Source: Talinum fruticosum
Taxonomy: Eukaryota > Streptophyta > Magnoliopsida > Caryophyllales > Talinaceae
DNA: 64,000 nucleotides
Assembly (NCBI GenBank): GCA_021018815.1
Contig: JAITYX010000047.1
Span: forward strand, 1,550,001 to 1,614,000
Direction: 5' to 3'
The position numbers and the translations under genes are program-made. Each line of letters begins with the position of its first letter. Positions within the stretch are counted from its first letter, which is position 1. The notes under the pieces were generated by a model. It was not told the origin of the DNA. It did not search any database and worked only from the letters and a program-made list of their open reading frames with translations. Positions 10,101 through 24,000 of the stretch are shown here, one piece after another.

Positions 10101-13100
10101 CTTCAGTAGAATAACTAATGTTATTGAGACCAGAACTACCTAACCCAACTCTCAACTTAAAAGTCAAGAGGGGTTGGAGGTTTGGGAGCTGAAGTCTCCA
10201 TATGATAACAAGAAAGGCAATGTTTCGGAGCATAAACCCTTTAGTCATTCATGGTCGGATGTTGTAGCCAGAATGGTACAACATGCTAACGATGAGGTGG
10301 GTGATGCTGTAAAGTTAAAAGTATAGGATTCCAAAGTCAGCAAAATCCATGAAGAAAGCTCCTACAGTGAGGCTGAAAGAAAGGAGGACCAGATTGATGA
10401 TGATATCTTATTGCAAGAGGCTAATGAGGCATGGGAGGTGTGCAAGAAAGCAGGGCATAGGGTTGTTGGTGATGAGCGTGCAGTTGTGCAGACAATCAAG
10501 GATAATCTAACAAAAAGATTGGGCTTCCTCACTCAATTAAGTTGGCACTTGTTTATCTTTTTTGCCTCCTGGAATTGATTTTCATATTTTAGGTGGTTTG
10601 ATTTTTTTCTAAGGTAGTGTCTAACTCTCCCATTGGCTAGCCGGTTTTGTTTGTTTATAGCCTCGGTGGTGTTTCAAAATTTATTTTAGGTGGTCTTCTC
10701 TCTCTTGTTTTGGGAGGCAGGAGGTAGTTAATGGTCTCCTCGGAGCCATTTACTTTACTATATCGTTTTTCTCTGCTTCTAGAAGCTCATTAATGAAAAA
10801 AAAAACAGGTATCAAACCCCCCTTTCTTTCCGTGGCCCCATCCCCCACATTTCCCCAACGGCCATTCTGCCCCCAAAATTTTCAATCAGCAACAATAGGA
10901 ACCTAAAAATACTTCACGTTTGCAAATAATCCCAATCACTTATACACTTTCATATGAATAATAACCTCCATAATTTTCTTTTGAATAATAACCTCCATAA
11001 TTTTCTTTGATCTACAATCCACTTCTTCCTCTGTTCCTCTTATTGGACTGTGAACTCTGCATTCCACAAAAGAAATTCCTTCCTCTGCATGTCCTTCGAC
11101 ATCATAAATTGTACATATGAAATTGAAATTTGAAAAAAAAAAAAAAAACGATAACAAGATTGAGGGCTGGGGGTGAGAATGATGAATAAGATCTAATGTT
11201 GTTTAATTTGAGGATGAAGCCAACGATACTTACCAATGATGCCAAATTGCAATTACCTGAATTTATGTTTGATGGTTGCAGATTTTGAGAGACACAGAAC
11301 AAGAGATTAAAGAGGGCAACTAACAATCAGATCTAAAAGGCATTTGCAAGAAATTTTGGGTTAAGTTTTTTTTTCCTTTTCCATTTCACTTTTCTTATGG
11401 ATAGGCCGTATGCTTTTTATTTTTCTTCATTTCTAATTTTCCTAATTGTGTTTGTATGTTACTAATTCGTAGGCTCTCAAAAATTATCTCCTTTGATACT
11501 CAAAGAAAGTTAACTTTCATTTATGATTCTTTTCTTCACATTAAGTGTATGCACACGTTTAATTAATTCTACTTCTATTTATGTAACTAATCTGTTCACT
11601 AATCTTAAATGTACGACAAAACATTATGTTTAGCACTACTATTTCAATTTTTAATTAAATATCTCTTTTCAACCACTGCAATATTTATTTAATATTAACT
11701 TTTTTAATTTCTACTACAACAAACACCTAATATAGATTTCCATTACTAAAAACAAACACTGTGAATTCTTACTATTCAGTGACATAGTTGTTATATTTGA
11801 TAATTTTTAAATTTATTATCTTGCACACATCACATGCAACTCTAACCTAGCCTATACAAACCTCAGCCTGATATCTAAAAATAGTGAAATTCACATAAAT
11901 CTAACAGATCCAGAGTATCAAGCTTCAAGTGAATCAATGTTTACCTTCTTTAAATTGATAGACAAACCTACAAATGTTTCCAGCATAATGGAACCAATAA
12001 TTTGGAGAAGTAATTTGAAAAAAGTTGCATAAAACAAGCACACAAAAATCAGTTTGTCATTTCAGCCATTTCAGGGGCCAACCTTCTGCGCTCTACTGAC
12101 AAACAGGAATTCTTGTCTAGCTCCACACAATCAGTCAAGGTACAAAGGATATAAAAGGACTCCTCGCCAAATCTAGAACATGCAACAATCAACTGATAGA
12201 GAGAGATAGAAGTTACCTTCCATACTCATCAACAAGCATGCCCTCCATATCTCGTAATGGATCATCAAAGGACCTTTCTGTTCTTGACATACGACGAGAG
12301 TAACCACTAGTAGAACAATTTTGTGACTCAAGCTCCCGTATATGCTGAAGAATAATGGAATCAGGGAGGATCCTTCTATCCAACCACAGTCTTAATACCT
12401 GACATAAAAAGACGGAGATCAATACAAAAGACTGCAATGATGACAGACACAATAACCACCATAAGTAAAATGGTTTTGAACTAAAATTAGAAAGATTGAT
12501 CGTTTTCTTGCCTTCAAACATTGCCTACGATTTTCTCTCCCAGCTTGCCCAGCTGGAGCAGCAGCTGCTAGCATACGTACAAGTGTTTCCTTGACAGCTG
12601 AGATATACGTACTACCAACTTCACCTGGATGTCAAATAATAATTAATGGACACAGCTGAGATATATGTACTACCAACTTCACCTGGATATCAAATAATAA
12701 TTGATACATAGGTACAAAGCATATGCTCAATGCAGATTGTAGTACTGGGAAAAAAACCTACATTAGACAATCACAGCAATAAAAGCAATACCTTTCAAAC
12801 CTCGTGAGTGTTGGGCAATAGAATCCACAAGAAAGAACAGATCCACACGCTTGTACAAGCTCGATTCTTTCTCCAAATAAAGAACAATAAGTTCTACCAC
12901 CTACACCAAAAGGTTAAATTAACAAGAAAAATCCCATGCAACAAAAAGAAACATGTAAATAGCAGAGTTGTATTCATATGCACATCCCTCACCACCCCTC
13001 CCCCCAAAAAAAAAGAATGTTAAAATAAAAGTGGAAAAAAGAAAGTCACTCATGTGAATCAATGCAATCACAAGGGGGCTAAACAAGAATCATTTATGGA

Positions 13101-16100
13101 CAGATTGAACCTACGTCAGCAGCAACACCAAACTTCACGCAGTCTACTGCTATCCGTGTAGCCCGACCTATGCTTTCTTTTGTCCTGGTCAAAGATCCAA
13201 GAGTCAACTCCAGAGATGCAATTGCAGCCTTCACTTCTGCAAGATTGATTCTTTCCCCCAGCTGATTCTGATGAATTCCGCCAGAATCTAAGCTTTTGCT
13301 TTCATCATCTGAAACATGCTTCGTTTGAGGTAATTTCATATGAGTAACAATACACTCATCATGCTGGAAATTGTGATTAATATCTAATGAAGTTGAGAGG
13401 CCATTTGTATGAGAAACATATGTCTGCATATCTACTTTAGCTGGAGAGATTCTTGCAGCAATATTTGCATCCAGTTGATCATGTGAAGGACCACCAGAAA
13501 CAGAGGCACCATCGCATGTCCGCTGCAGCGAAGATACATGAGATGAAGGTGAGCACGAGGCGTCCATGTTTGCATCTTTTGATGTATTTAATACTTCTTC
13601 CACAGGCTCACATCTATAATTAATAATCATGAAAGAACACAACAAATCAGACAAACATGGCTTATGAATGACCAAAAACATAGAATTTTCTAGCGGAACA
13701 AAAGAAACAAAATATGTGATGGAGAACACACATAGAAGCTTGATCTTTTTATCAGCCGAAGTCTTGATTAGTTCTGTAGCTGTACAGCACTTAGCCTCTT
13801 TGTCAGAAAGGTCCAACGTAGTACCAACATGACATCCGGCATCTGCAGCTTCATCCTCTCCTGAGATCGGCTTTGTGTCTGTCTCAGAATACATTGCACA
13901 GTTGGATCTGTTCTTCTCTAACACATTTTTCCGTACCTCCTCTTCTCCTGCTTTACAAAGTTCCTCGAAAGGCAACTGATTCTGCGCAGCAGTCACAGAT
14001 TCCAACAGGTTCTTTGAATCATCAACATCGTAAAAGGTTGCTGGCAAAGCCTTCTCCTGCAAAATACTGTTCAACACTTTGATCCCAACTGTGCCAATGA
14101 TATCTTTATCATCACTTAAAGCCGTAACTTCCGCAGCATCTTCTTGAGAAAATTTCCCCTCCACAGAATTAGGATTCCTGGTAGATAAATCTACCATGGA
14201 TATATCTCCAGATTCCTTGGTTGACATTTCACATGTTGGATATTTAGAATTGTTAGGGACACCAGATGATTCATAACGAAAAGCATTATCACAACTTGAA
14301 GATTCATTTTGTAATTCCAAGACATCTCCTGCTTCACCTCCCACATGCCTGCTATCGACCGGAGGGTGATGAGTCCCTTCTTTATCTGTTCTAGGGGACA
14401 CATTCACAGATACTTTCACCGATGTTTGATTCGCTTCAGCAGCATTCGCTGACATAGCTTCCAAGGCACGATGGAGACGTTTAGATGGAGGTAAAGCTGC
14501 TTCACCATCAAATCCAGAACCAAATGGTTGGCTTCCATTAGTTTTTAAAGACTGAGGCCTATCCTCAGGAACCTGAACACAATTGTCCACAGGTGAACAA
14601 ACTATCTGATCATTGGGAACAACCAAATCAGCTACCTGAGTTTGAGGCTTATTTTCCTGAATCCAGGCACAATTTTCTGTTGGTGAACCTGCAATTGACT
14701 CATCCACAGTTACTGCATTCTTAGGGAGTTAACATCATCACAATTCAAAGTGTCGATTTCCCTTGATGTACTAGCTGGGACAGTTTCTAGGGATTTTTCC
14801 TCAGTCTTTACAAGAAAATCAAGCTGCTGCTGCTCCTCCTCAGAAAGCATTTTTCCCATTCTAACCCTGGCACGTTTCACTAGTGGTAAGTGTTCATCAC
14901 CCTCATCCTTCGAATGGTTTCCGTTCATGCACAAACTAGGCAATTCCAATGTATCTTTCTGGACCCCATTTTCCACAATGGCTTCTTGATCCACCCTTGA
15001 AATAGCCTCTACAGCATCATTCAAAGCTCGCCTTCTACCAGGGTTTCTTTTCTTCCTCACAACTGAGGTATTTACTTGATCAAGCCTTTGTCTCAATTCA
15101 AAGCCCCCTTCACAACTTTCGTTGAGAACCTCGGATTGATCCCGTTTATTATTAGACTCAATTGCACTACCTTCATTATTACTAAGCGTCTCAGATTCAG
15201 CCATGACAATTTCAGAGACATTATCTTCAACAGTTCCATTTGAATTACAAATAGGTGAATCCCCTACATTTTGAACATGACCATCAGGTGATCTTTTACT
15301 CCTCTTGGCTTTTCTCAAGGGTCCATCCCAAAATCCATTTACTCCCCCTTCCCCAGAGCCTCTTGCATCACAACATTTTACAACTCCATTATGCAATCCA
15401 TGCGAATCAACTTTTGATGAACTTCTTGACCTTTGAACTGAAACTTTCTTTTTACTGGCGCACCGTTGTGGTTGAACACTTCTGGACTTTTTCCTTAATG
15501 TGTAAATATTTGGCATAGGCATGCTTAGTGCAGCAGCACCGTGAACAAGCTCTTCTGACACATCCCTTTTTTGCAAGGAATCCACCTCAGTGAGAGCTCC
15601 AACATCTTCAACAGCAATACTTGGATCATCTTTTGGTCTAGAAGAATTAGAGGGTTTCACCCTTGAGTCATTTATTGTATCAGGTACCTCGGTATCATTT
15701 GCATTTACACTGCCAACTGCAGCATTTTCTGCAGGAGCTTCACCAGAATCAGGTTGTTCAACCTGATTGTTTTCCTTCAATTTATCATAACAATCAACAA
15801 TCTCCTGCACAGCACGAACAAAATCAGAACTCCTTCCATGACGCTTGCCCAGAAGAGATTGTTTTTCTCTTCTGTGAATTCTTCCACATCAGCAGGATTG
15901 CAGAAGGCTCTGCGTGTAAGGAAACCCATCAGTAACTGTTACCCCAACAATACATTTGAAAACATGCAGAAACAAACTTATAGAAGCACACAACTAGGGC
16001 AAAAGAATGAAACACGGAAAATTTTAGAAAAAGAAAAAACAATTATCAAAGAGCTTATACCCATAACCATATACTGACTATTCCACCTCAATGTGTTTTT

Positions 16101-19100
16101 CCATGAACTTCCTACTTCTCATTTATTCTTCAATCTTTCAAAAAAATCTTCTGCTTAGAGCCTTCCATTCAAGAGAGTAGGTCAAATGTGAGTTGGTCAT
16201 ATTTCTGGTCCGGATTTGAAAGTGCTAAACCCCAACCCTAAAGTCTCAAGTTTAGGTCAACCCAACGGGTTAGAAGCATATTTCATGGTTTCTTCTACAA
16301 TATTATGATTTCTTTTCAACAAAAAATGATTAATTGAATTTCTCTATTTGATACCGAATCCCTTTTCAAGAGCCCATTTATAGAAAAGAAAGAGCCAATC
16401 TATACAGAAGAAAATTATACAAATGTCTACACACCAAATTTTTAGGGGTGACTACAATAGTGACTTGTGAGGGAGGAAATATAGGAAAAAATATTGATAG
16501 AGGGGGAAATATATGGGTTTTGTTCTTTAAGTTAAGTTTGATGGTTGCTTATACTTATTAGAAGACAAAATGTGAAAAGAATAATTGGATAAGTAGAAAT
16601 TTCACATGAAAAAAACTTCTAAATAAATCAGCTTAACGCAAACGGGTTCAGGTTCTAAAATCCTGCCCAAGATCCTGACTTTTTGGGTGGGTTCGGGTCG
16701 GGTTATCTGGTTAGGTAAAATTTTGCCAAGTCTACTTCTGCCTATCATATATTCTTCAACCTTGCCCAAAAAATCAAATCATCTAATGGCAGTCACACTA
16801 ACTTATCTTAAAAGGTGGGAGCAAGGCATGCATTATCCAGAAAAGTTGATGACGTGGTACCCATGCTCACATGTAAACTTACCCATACCACAAGTTGCCA
16901 AAAGCGTATAAGATGAATTTACTTTAGCCGAAAGGTGGAAATAAGAGAGGGAACAGGGTTTGCAAAACCTATACAAAGATGATGAGAAACTAAACCAAAC
17001 AATCAAGGCCTTGACTCAATAGATGCTCAGCTTGTCAGTTACTTCACCATCGAGGAAATGTGACTACAAAGTATCACAAAATAGATTTCAAATAAAGGCC
17101 CTCAATCTACATAAACTGTAATATGTTTCATGAAGAGTCAAATAGTGCTGTTTTTCTCACCATACCAAACTGAAACCTAAAGCTCCTGCCAAAAACTCCT
17201 AAAAATACTCACTTTTTCTACGATAAGGTAGCTACTAAAGAATGATTCCAATAGGGAGCACGCTTGAAAGAAGAAACTTTAGCTTAGCACGTAGGTGAAC
17301 AGTGTGCCTTAAAAGAAATAAAGAGATTGGCCAACCACCTCCTTGTTAATTGTCAGCTTTGGTTTCTGCCTCTCCTTTTGATGTGATTAGATGGGTTCAA
17401 CCAAAGAATGCCAAGGATGAGGTAATGACTTGGAAAAGTAGGATAGATCAGAATTGGGTTCATGGAATTTGGAAGACTATTCCACTGGTTGTGCATGTGG
17501 CTCATATCAAGAATTCTGGAATACATTTTTAGAAAATTTTGAATAGCTGGAGTCAAGTCATCATCTGTGAAAGAAAGAGACTTTTTTGGATTTTGTAAAA
17601 AATACATACACAAGTTCAGGGCATGACCTTTTTCTTCGACCATTTCTTACATGGATCACATTTTCATGGAGTCATTTCATGTAATATAATTTCTTTATAA
17701 CACAATAAAAAAAGTGTCAAATAATATGAGCAAGACAGGGGCCAGGCGGGGGAGGGGGGATGCATGCTATTCTTGGAATGAGAATGAATGAAGAGCATAA
17801 TCTAACCTGAAAATTAACAAATTTGAAGCATAGAAATAGCTACTCATATTGACTTCACAACAATCTTGCTAACCATTTGACATGCACAACATTCTATTAT
17901 TTACACCCAAGATAAAGAAAAAGGTAAACATGACACAACTCATAAAGCACAAACCCAAGAAACACACTTCACCTTGGACCTTACTCCAGAACCCTACTCT
18001 CCAAAACCTTTCATGACAAACTAAACAACAATGAGAACATATAGAATGATACACTCCTTAATACTCAAGAAATATAGAGAACACTGGTTATGCCCTTATC
18101 TGTGTTCAGCCCATAGAAACTTTAATGTAGGCCCAAGGAAACATATCTCTAGAGATAGAAAGAAAAGGGAATTACCAAAATACAAAATACCATTGTCACA
18201 TTGCCCAGGTTATCTTTTCCACTTTGCTCAGTTCAAATCAATTGTTTTACCATCTTACCCTAGCTACGCCTCAAAACTATAAAAGTCAACCTTTCTTCAT
18301 CCTTCTTTTCCTAATTTTACATCATATATAGACCTGCAATAAATTGAATTCGGGACAAGTGGACCTCTCACATGTTTACAACCGATCCACTGGTCACACT
18401 CACCTCCAAGACCATCCACCCACAGGTAAAATGAATGGGTCGGGTGATAAACAGGTCAATAGACCATCAGGAGGTTGGACTTATCACCATTATGAAGAAG
18501 AAGAAGAAGAAGATGATGTTCTTCAAAATCCTACACAGCAACCATAAATGGAGCATAACATTGTGTCAACTTTTCACTCTTGTTATCAATGACTATAGCC
18601 ACTCTAGGTTCCCATTCAATTAACATATGAAACAAATAAACCACTAACACTCATAATTTGCATAACACCCACCACTATAATCAATTGGCCAATAGATGAA
18701 AACAATAAGCATTGGTAAATATCATCAAAAACTTAATAAGCATGGATATGAGAAGACAAAGACATGGAACGGAACACATATTTTGAAAAAAAAAAATAAG
18801 GACATGACACATAATCCAACGCACTTACTAATTTTATATAATACTTTTTTTATTACACAAAAATAACAATATATGATTTTGAAAGGGGTACACTTGCTAT
18901 CTCTTTAGATTCTATTTCTTTTTATTTTCCAATTTTTGAACGACTCATTCATTCATTGATCATAGATAGCTGCTTTTTTCAATAAGCAATAGTAAATTAA
19001 ATTTCCAAGCTACGAAAATGAAAGACAAATTAGTATAAAAGAAGTGGACAGGTTAAAGGACAGAATTTTTGTCTCACAGCTGGCACATGTCCTAAAACAG

Positions 19101-21061
19101 TTGTCACTACTCCACAATATCTACAACCTCCAGCATATGCTAGCTTCCATTCCCGGGTACAATGAATGTCAATTTGTATCCCCCTCCTCCCAGCTTTCTT
19201 TCTCCCACCTCCAATAAAGAAATTCTAGTAAGTTTTCAATTTAGGGGGAGGGAGAGAGAGATTGGACCTCTACTGTCGGGATTTCATTGCCTCGATTGGC
19301 ACTTACAAAGCCCAGAATACGTAATTTCTTTTCCTCTTTTTTTTAGATGGATGAGGAACAAAAATTTCTTTAGTCAGAGCAACAGCATACAAACAGGATC
19401 CAATAAACTCATTAAGAGAGAGAGGGAAATGGAAGGTTACACAAGGGGAATGTCAAACAAATGTACCATCAAATGAATCTATCATTAACACGACTTTTGC
19501 ATTCTCTGGGCTATGGCAAGTCACAGCCAAAGAGAGGCAAACAAAATCCATCAGAGGAAACAAAGACCCACTGCATGATTTTTTTTTTTGGAGGGATGGG
19601 GGCCACCTCTTAAGAGAGGCATGTGGGACTAATTAGTGTATGCTAAAGAACAGAAATGAGAGACAAACGGTTGGGGGTAGGTGGATTTTTTTTTTTTTTT
19701 TTTTTTTTGAGGGGGAGGGCGGATGGATGATTGTTAGAAGAGTGGGTGATAGGGTGACCGACCAGGAGATAGATTGACTGAAGCATCACCCGAATTCGAC
19801 CTAATCCATCATCCACCCATCCATGAACTATTCTGTTAACCTGGTTTTTAGATGCGCACCCTCCTTTTTTGGAATGGAGAATTTGATGAATGCAACTGAG
19901 ATTGTCATGCCTAATCACACACATACACATACAAGGTGGTCAAATTATGCTCACTCCTCCGCACATAGATCATATGAATCCGTCATAAACTGAACTTCTT
20001 TCAACATATCCTAAATAATGCCTCCTAAAAGTTGTCTACCAAAGAAAACTCTAGTACCAGCCTTCAATTTTGTAATGTCACATACAAATCAAGCTTTCAA
20101 GTGGCAGATTTGGAACCCCCTACAAAGGTTCGCATTATAACCCTGTGCCATCTAACACCACAGAACCATTAACACAACTTTATCAACAAGGCAGGTAAGA
20201 AACAGAAGGCATAGTTCCCATCCCCATACCCAATTATGAACCCTCCCCCTTTTTGTCCTCATCCTCATCAAGGATTAAGTTCTATTCCAACGCCTATCCC
20301 AAATAAGGGCACATACCCTAAAGGAAATATAACCCCCAAAATTTAACCATGATAAAGATAGTAAAATTTTAAGTTTCTAGTCATATTTTGTCATACCATT
20401 TCATAATACAGGTCTAGGCTTATATCAAACATATTCTATGATGTAATCAATAGAAAATATATTTTAAAACAGCTTCAAAGTTGCCCTTCACCCAAAAAAA
20501 AAAAAAAAAAACCCATTAAAGGTATGGAATGCAACATAACTTATCTGCATATATTTCCACATTTTATTCTAAAAGAGACGAGACACAAGGGGTCTCGGAC
20601 ATAAACAAAGGACGTGACAAAGGTGCATGTCCATAAGCAAATGCAAAGAACACTTTTTCTACAAAAACGCCCAAAATTTATTCAGGAATGTATTATGTTT
20701 AAGTTATATGATAACATGAATAAAATCCAAATCCATAACCCAAGAATCCAACCTAGGCGAGCTATGGAGAGGTCAAATGTAAGTTCTATGATAGCATGAA
20801 TAAGATCCAAATCCATATCCCAACAATGTTTTTTTTTCTTATAAAACCTGTTACACAATTTTAGAGATCTATAAAACAATTTCATTGAAATAAAAGCAAA
20901 ACATTAGAAAGTAAGAAACATCATAGAAATGTAGGCGCTTAAACCATTGTACAATAACAATCTATTCATAATTTCTAGTTTGGAGGGGAAAGGTTACAAA
21001 CAAACACCTTCAGCAATCACTCATTGCCTAATTGTAAAACGTACTAAAAATAAACCAACAA

Positions 21062-21093
<32 letters not shown>

Positions 21094-24000
21094 ACCAATA
21101 GGGTGCAAGTGAGATTCCAAGTTGAATGACCTAATGGATTGGAATCTTATAAATAGAGGACAATGATAGAGCAACGCATAGAATTGAGCATGGCGAACCT
21201 GGTGGCAGCAACCACTCAACCACTCAATTGATACAGGGATGCGGCACCAAACTTTTTTTGCCCAGATTTGCTGCTTGGGTTGGTGAGTGGGTGAATTGAG
21301 CAGCCTAGGCTGACAAGGTTTCATATAGCTTCAAATTTAGTTCTCACCATCAAGGAGTTTATAAAATTTAATTTTGTTTAATCTTGAGCACTAACAAGTG
21401 AGATCTTCAAGGCACACAAGATGTGCTCACGCATTGGCTTGGTGAAGCAACTTAGCTCACCTCAGTTTGAGGGACCAACATAACTTTTGAGACTGAGCAT
21501 CCAAACCAAGCAACTCCTTACCCACACTTTTAAAACTTGAAGTCTTGATCCCACAACCCAATTTTTTCCATGGAATACTAGAAGTTCTGAAAAAAAAAGA
21601 AAAACCTTTACACCACTAAGAAGCACTAAGAAAAAAACAGCGGGTCCAAAGTTGGAAAAGACACTAATAAGTAAAGTTCTTGCCATTGCTATTCAGGAAT
21701 CTATTAATAGGTATACGGATGCTTGTATAGTAATTATAAGGCCTATTTGAATGAACAATGAGATAATGAAGCACCTTAAAACTTATTTTAAAAAGCTCTA
21801 AGGCACACAAAAGCGCTAAGGGTCCTCGGGCTAGGACGTGCATTGAGGTGAAGGCGAAGGCTTTTTGGACCGAAGCACACTTTTATTAAAAGAATATTTG
21901 AAAATAATTCCCAAACCATATTTTGTTCCTAGAAAATATTTTTTTTCAAGTAGTGAAATATTTGCATTTAAGAAGATGATAGAAGATCAAGAGGTCCATG
22001 ATAATTTTATTAGGCCATAAATGAGGGTATGTGGAAACTCAAAACAACTCCCTCATAACATAGGTAAGGCACATAACCCATGAAGCTAAGTAAATATTAT
22101 AATTAAATTTAAATCTGACCCCACAAAAGACAATAAATAAATCTCAAAAAAAGGGGAGCTGCAAAGTCGTTCACCTCAAGCTCAGCACCGGCAGTGCAAC
22201 TTCGGCAATCTCTGTCACTAGAGGCATGTTGATCCAGGTCTAATTCCCCAACAATTTGAGATTTGAAATTTAGGGTTTTAGATCTAGGGTTTGTGAATTA
22301 GGGTTTTGCAAATTGAAGTTTAATTCAACGAAGATTGAAGGATTTGACTCGAATTTACAATGGACACTCAGCTAAGTTCTAATTTTGATAAATTTTGAGA
22401 GTTAACGATCATTTTATAAAATCTGTCTAGCCCACTTTCCAAACTACCTCAACAGTGCAGAAAGCGTTAGGTGCTCGATTGAGTGCCCTAGTGGCCCAAT
22501 CTCAAGCTTAGACTCAAGCTCAGAAAAGTGCACGCTTAATGGAGGGGCGTCACTTAACCCCATTGTAGGCACAAGAAGGGGGCCCCTTGCTTTCTTGCGC
22601 CTAGCACCCCACGCACACTTTTTAAGCTAAGCCTTAAACACATATCCTGTTATCGCCTTCGAGATAATAAGATTCAAACTCCTAGAAAGCTTTCTCGAAC
22701 CTTAGAACCCAACAGTATCCCACAAAAAGTCATCTAACATGGATTGCAAAGCATTGTACACGGAGCCAAGAGAGGGATGATTCTCATCTAAGAATCCAAT
22801 GAGTCCAAAATGTTAGAATCCCACCACCTCTCGTCGCAAAAACAAAAGGTTAATTCAATTGATCAATGATAGCATCATAACGGGGCAAAAACAACACACC
22901 CACTAAACTCTTTCATTCTTCATTCTCGAAACCCAATATCACATACAAAGCTCTTGCAAAGTTCATACCATATGTCCTCTTCACGTTGTATCAAACAATT
23001 AATCAACACTAGGTGCGATGACAAAACATTTTTCAATTCCCCTCCAACTTTATAGTTTACAATGTTTTCATCAATAAAATTTACCTTATTTGCATCCACG
23101 GTGCCAAAAAAAGTGCACAGAAAACCACATCTCACATCCTTCAAGTGCTAACACACTCTTGAAGAAATTTTAATTAAAGAAATGACCCGGACATTTCCTC
23201 TATATGTTGTTAAGTAGACAATCATGAGTTTTATATTCAAAAGGGATCTAGAATCCACATATTATTTGCTCCTCCATTGCCCTTTTGCTACGAGGCCTTT
23301 GGGAGGGAGTTAACAATTAATTGTCTGAAGGAGAAATACTTAGGTCACAACTAAATATGTAAAGCTGGGGCGGGTTTCTTTAGAAAAGTTGAACTAAAAA
23401 GTCATTGGAGCCATTCCTCGCACTTCACCCTATCTTTTGGATAGTGGGTACAATGAGAAACACAAGAGGTACCAATTAAAACTCCCTTTGAACCTTAGTT
23501 TAAAAAGTGCGTCCCGGCCGCCCCTAGGCGCAAAAGCCCAAGGGCACTGCGCTTTTAGTATTTAAAATGTTATCCGAACACTTTTTGATGTGCTATCTTA
23601 CTTATTTCTTAAAAAATATGGGTTGGGAATGAATTTCAAACATTTTATGTAAACGCCTTTGCCTCGAAGCTCACGTCCCGGGCTTCAGGACCCTACTTTT
23701 AAGCTAAGCTTTGAACACATCAAATAAGTAAATTGAGAAGATCAAGAAAACACTTTGATTGATATAAACGATTTAGTTAAGCACATTTTTTAGGTCGTAA
23801 TTAGCTCAATAGTACAATGCTCGATTAACATCCACTCCTCTTGGATCACTTATTCTATATGAATATGAATTTTTTCTTGTCAGCAAGAGAATTAATTGTA
23901 AGAATTGGCATCACCAAGGGTAAATAAACATCTACATATACTACCCTTGTCATCAACTTAAATTTCGTTTAGAACTCCCTTACACCTTGATGAGTCTAGT

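Larger units (their letters stand above)
8476..12216 (-). other. HUA2-like intron of 3.7 kb with TE insertions
   Basis: It contains a MITE at 8801-9418, a LINE ORF1 relic at about 9690-10807 and AT-rich unique-looking DNA with a poly-A run near 11133. The remainder carries no gene that I can see. Confidence 0.85.

Noticed and set aside
13094..14707. A single uninterrupted 537-codon protein
   Set aside because: The middle (about 13614-13727) is intron-like, hydrophobic and flanked by GT and AG, and the 3' end reads past a good donor at 13115 where the next exon is in phase.
15255..16077. Plus-strand frames of 87-107 codons
   Set aside because: Antisense shadows of the HUA2-like coding exon 3 and its flank; no conserved content.
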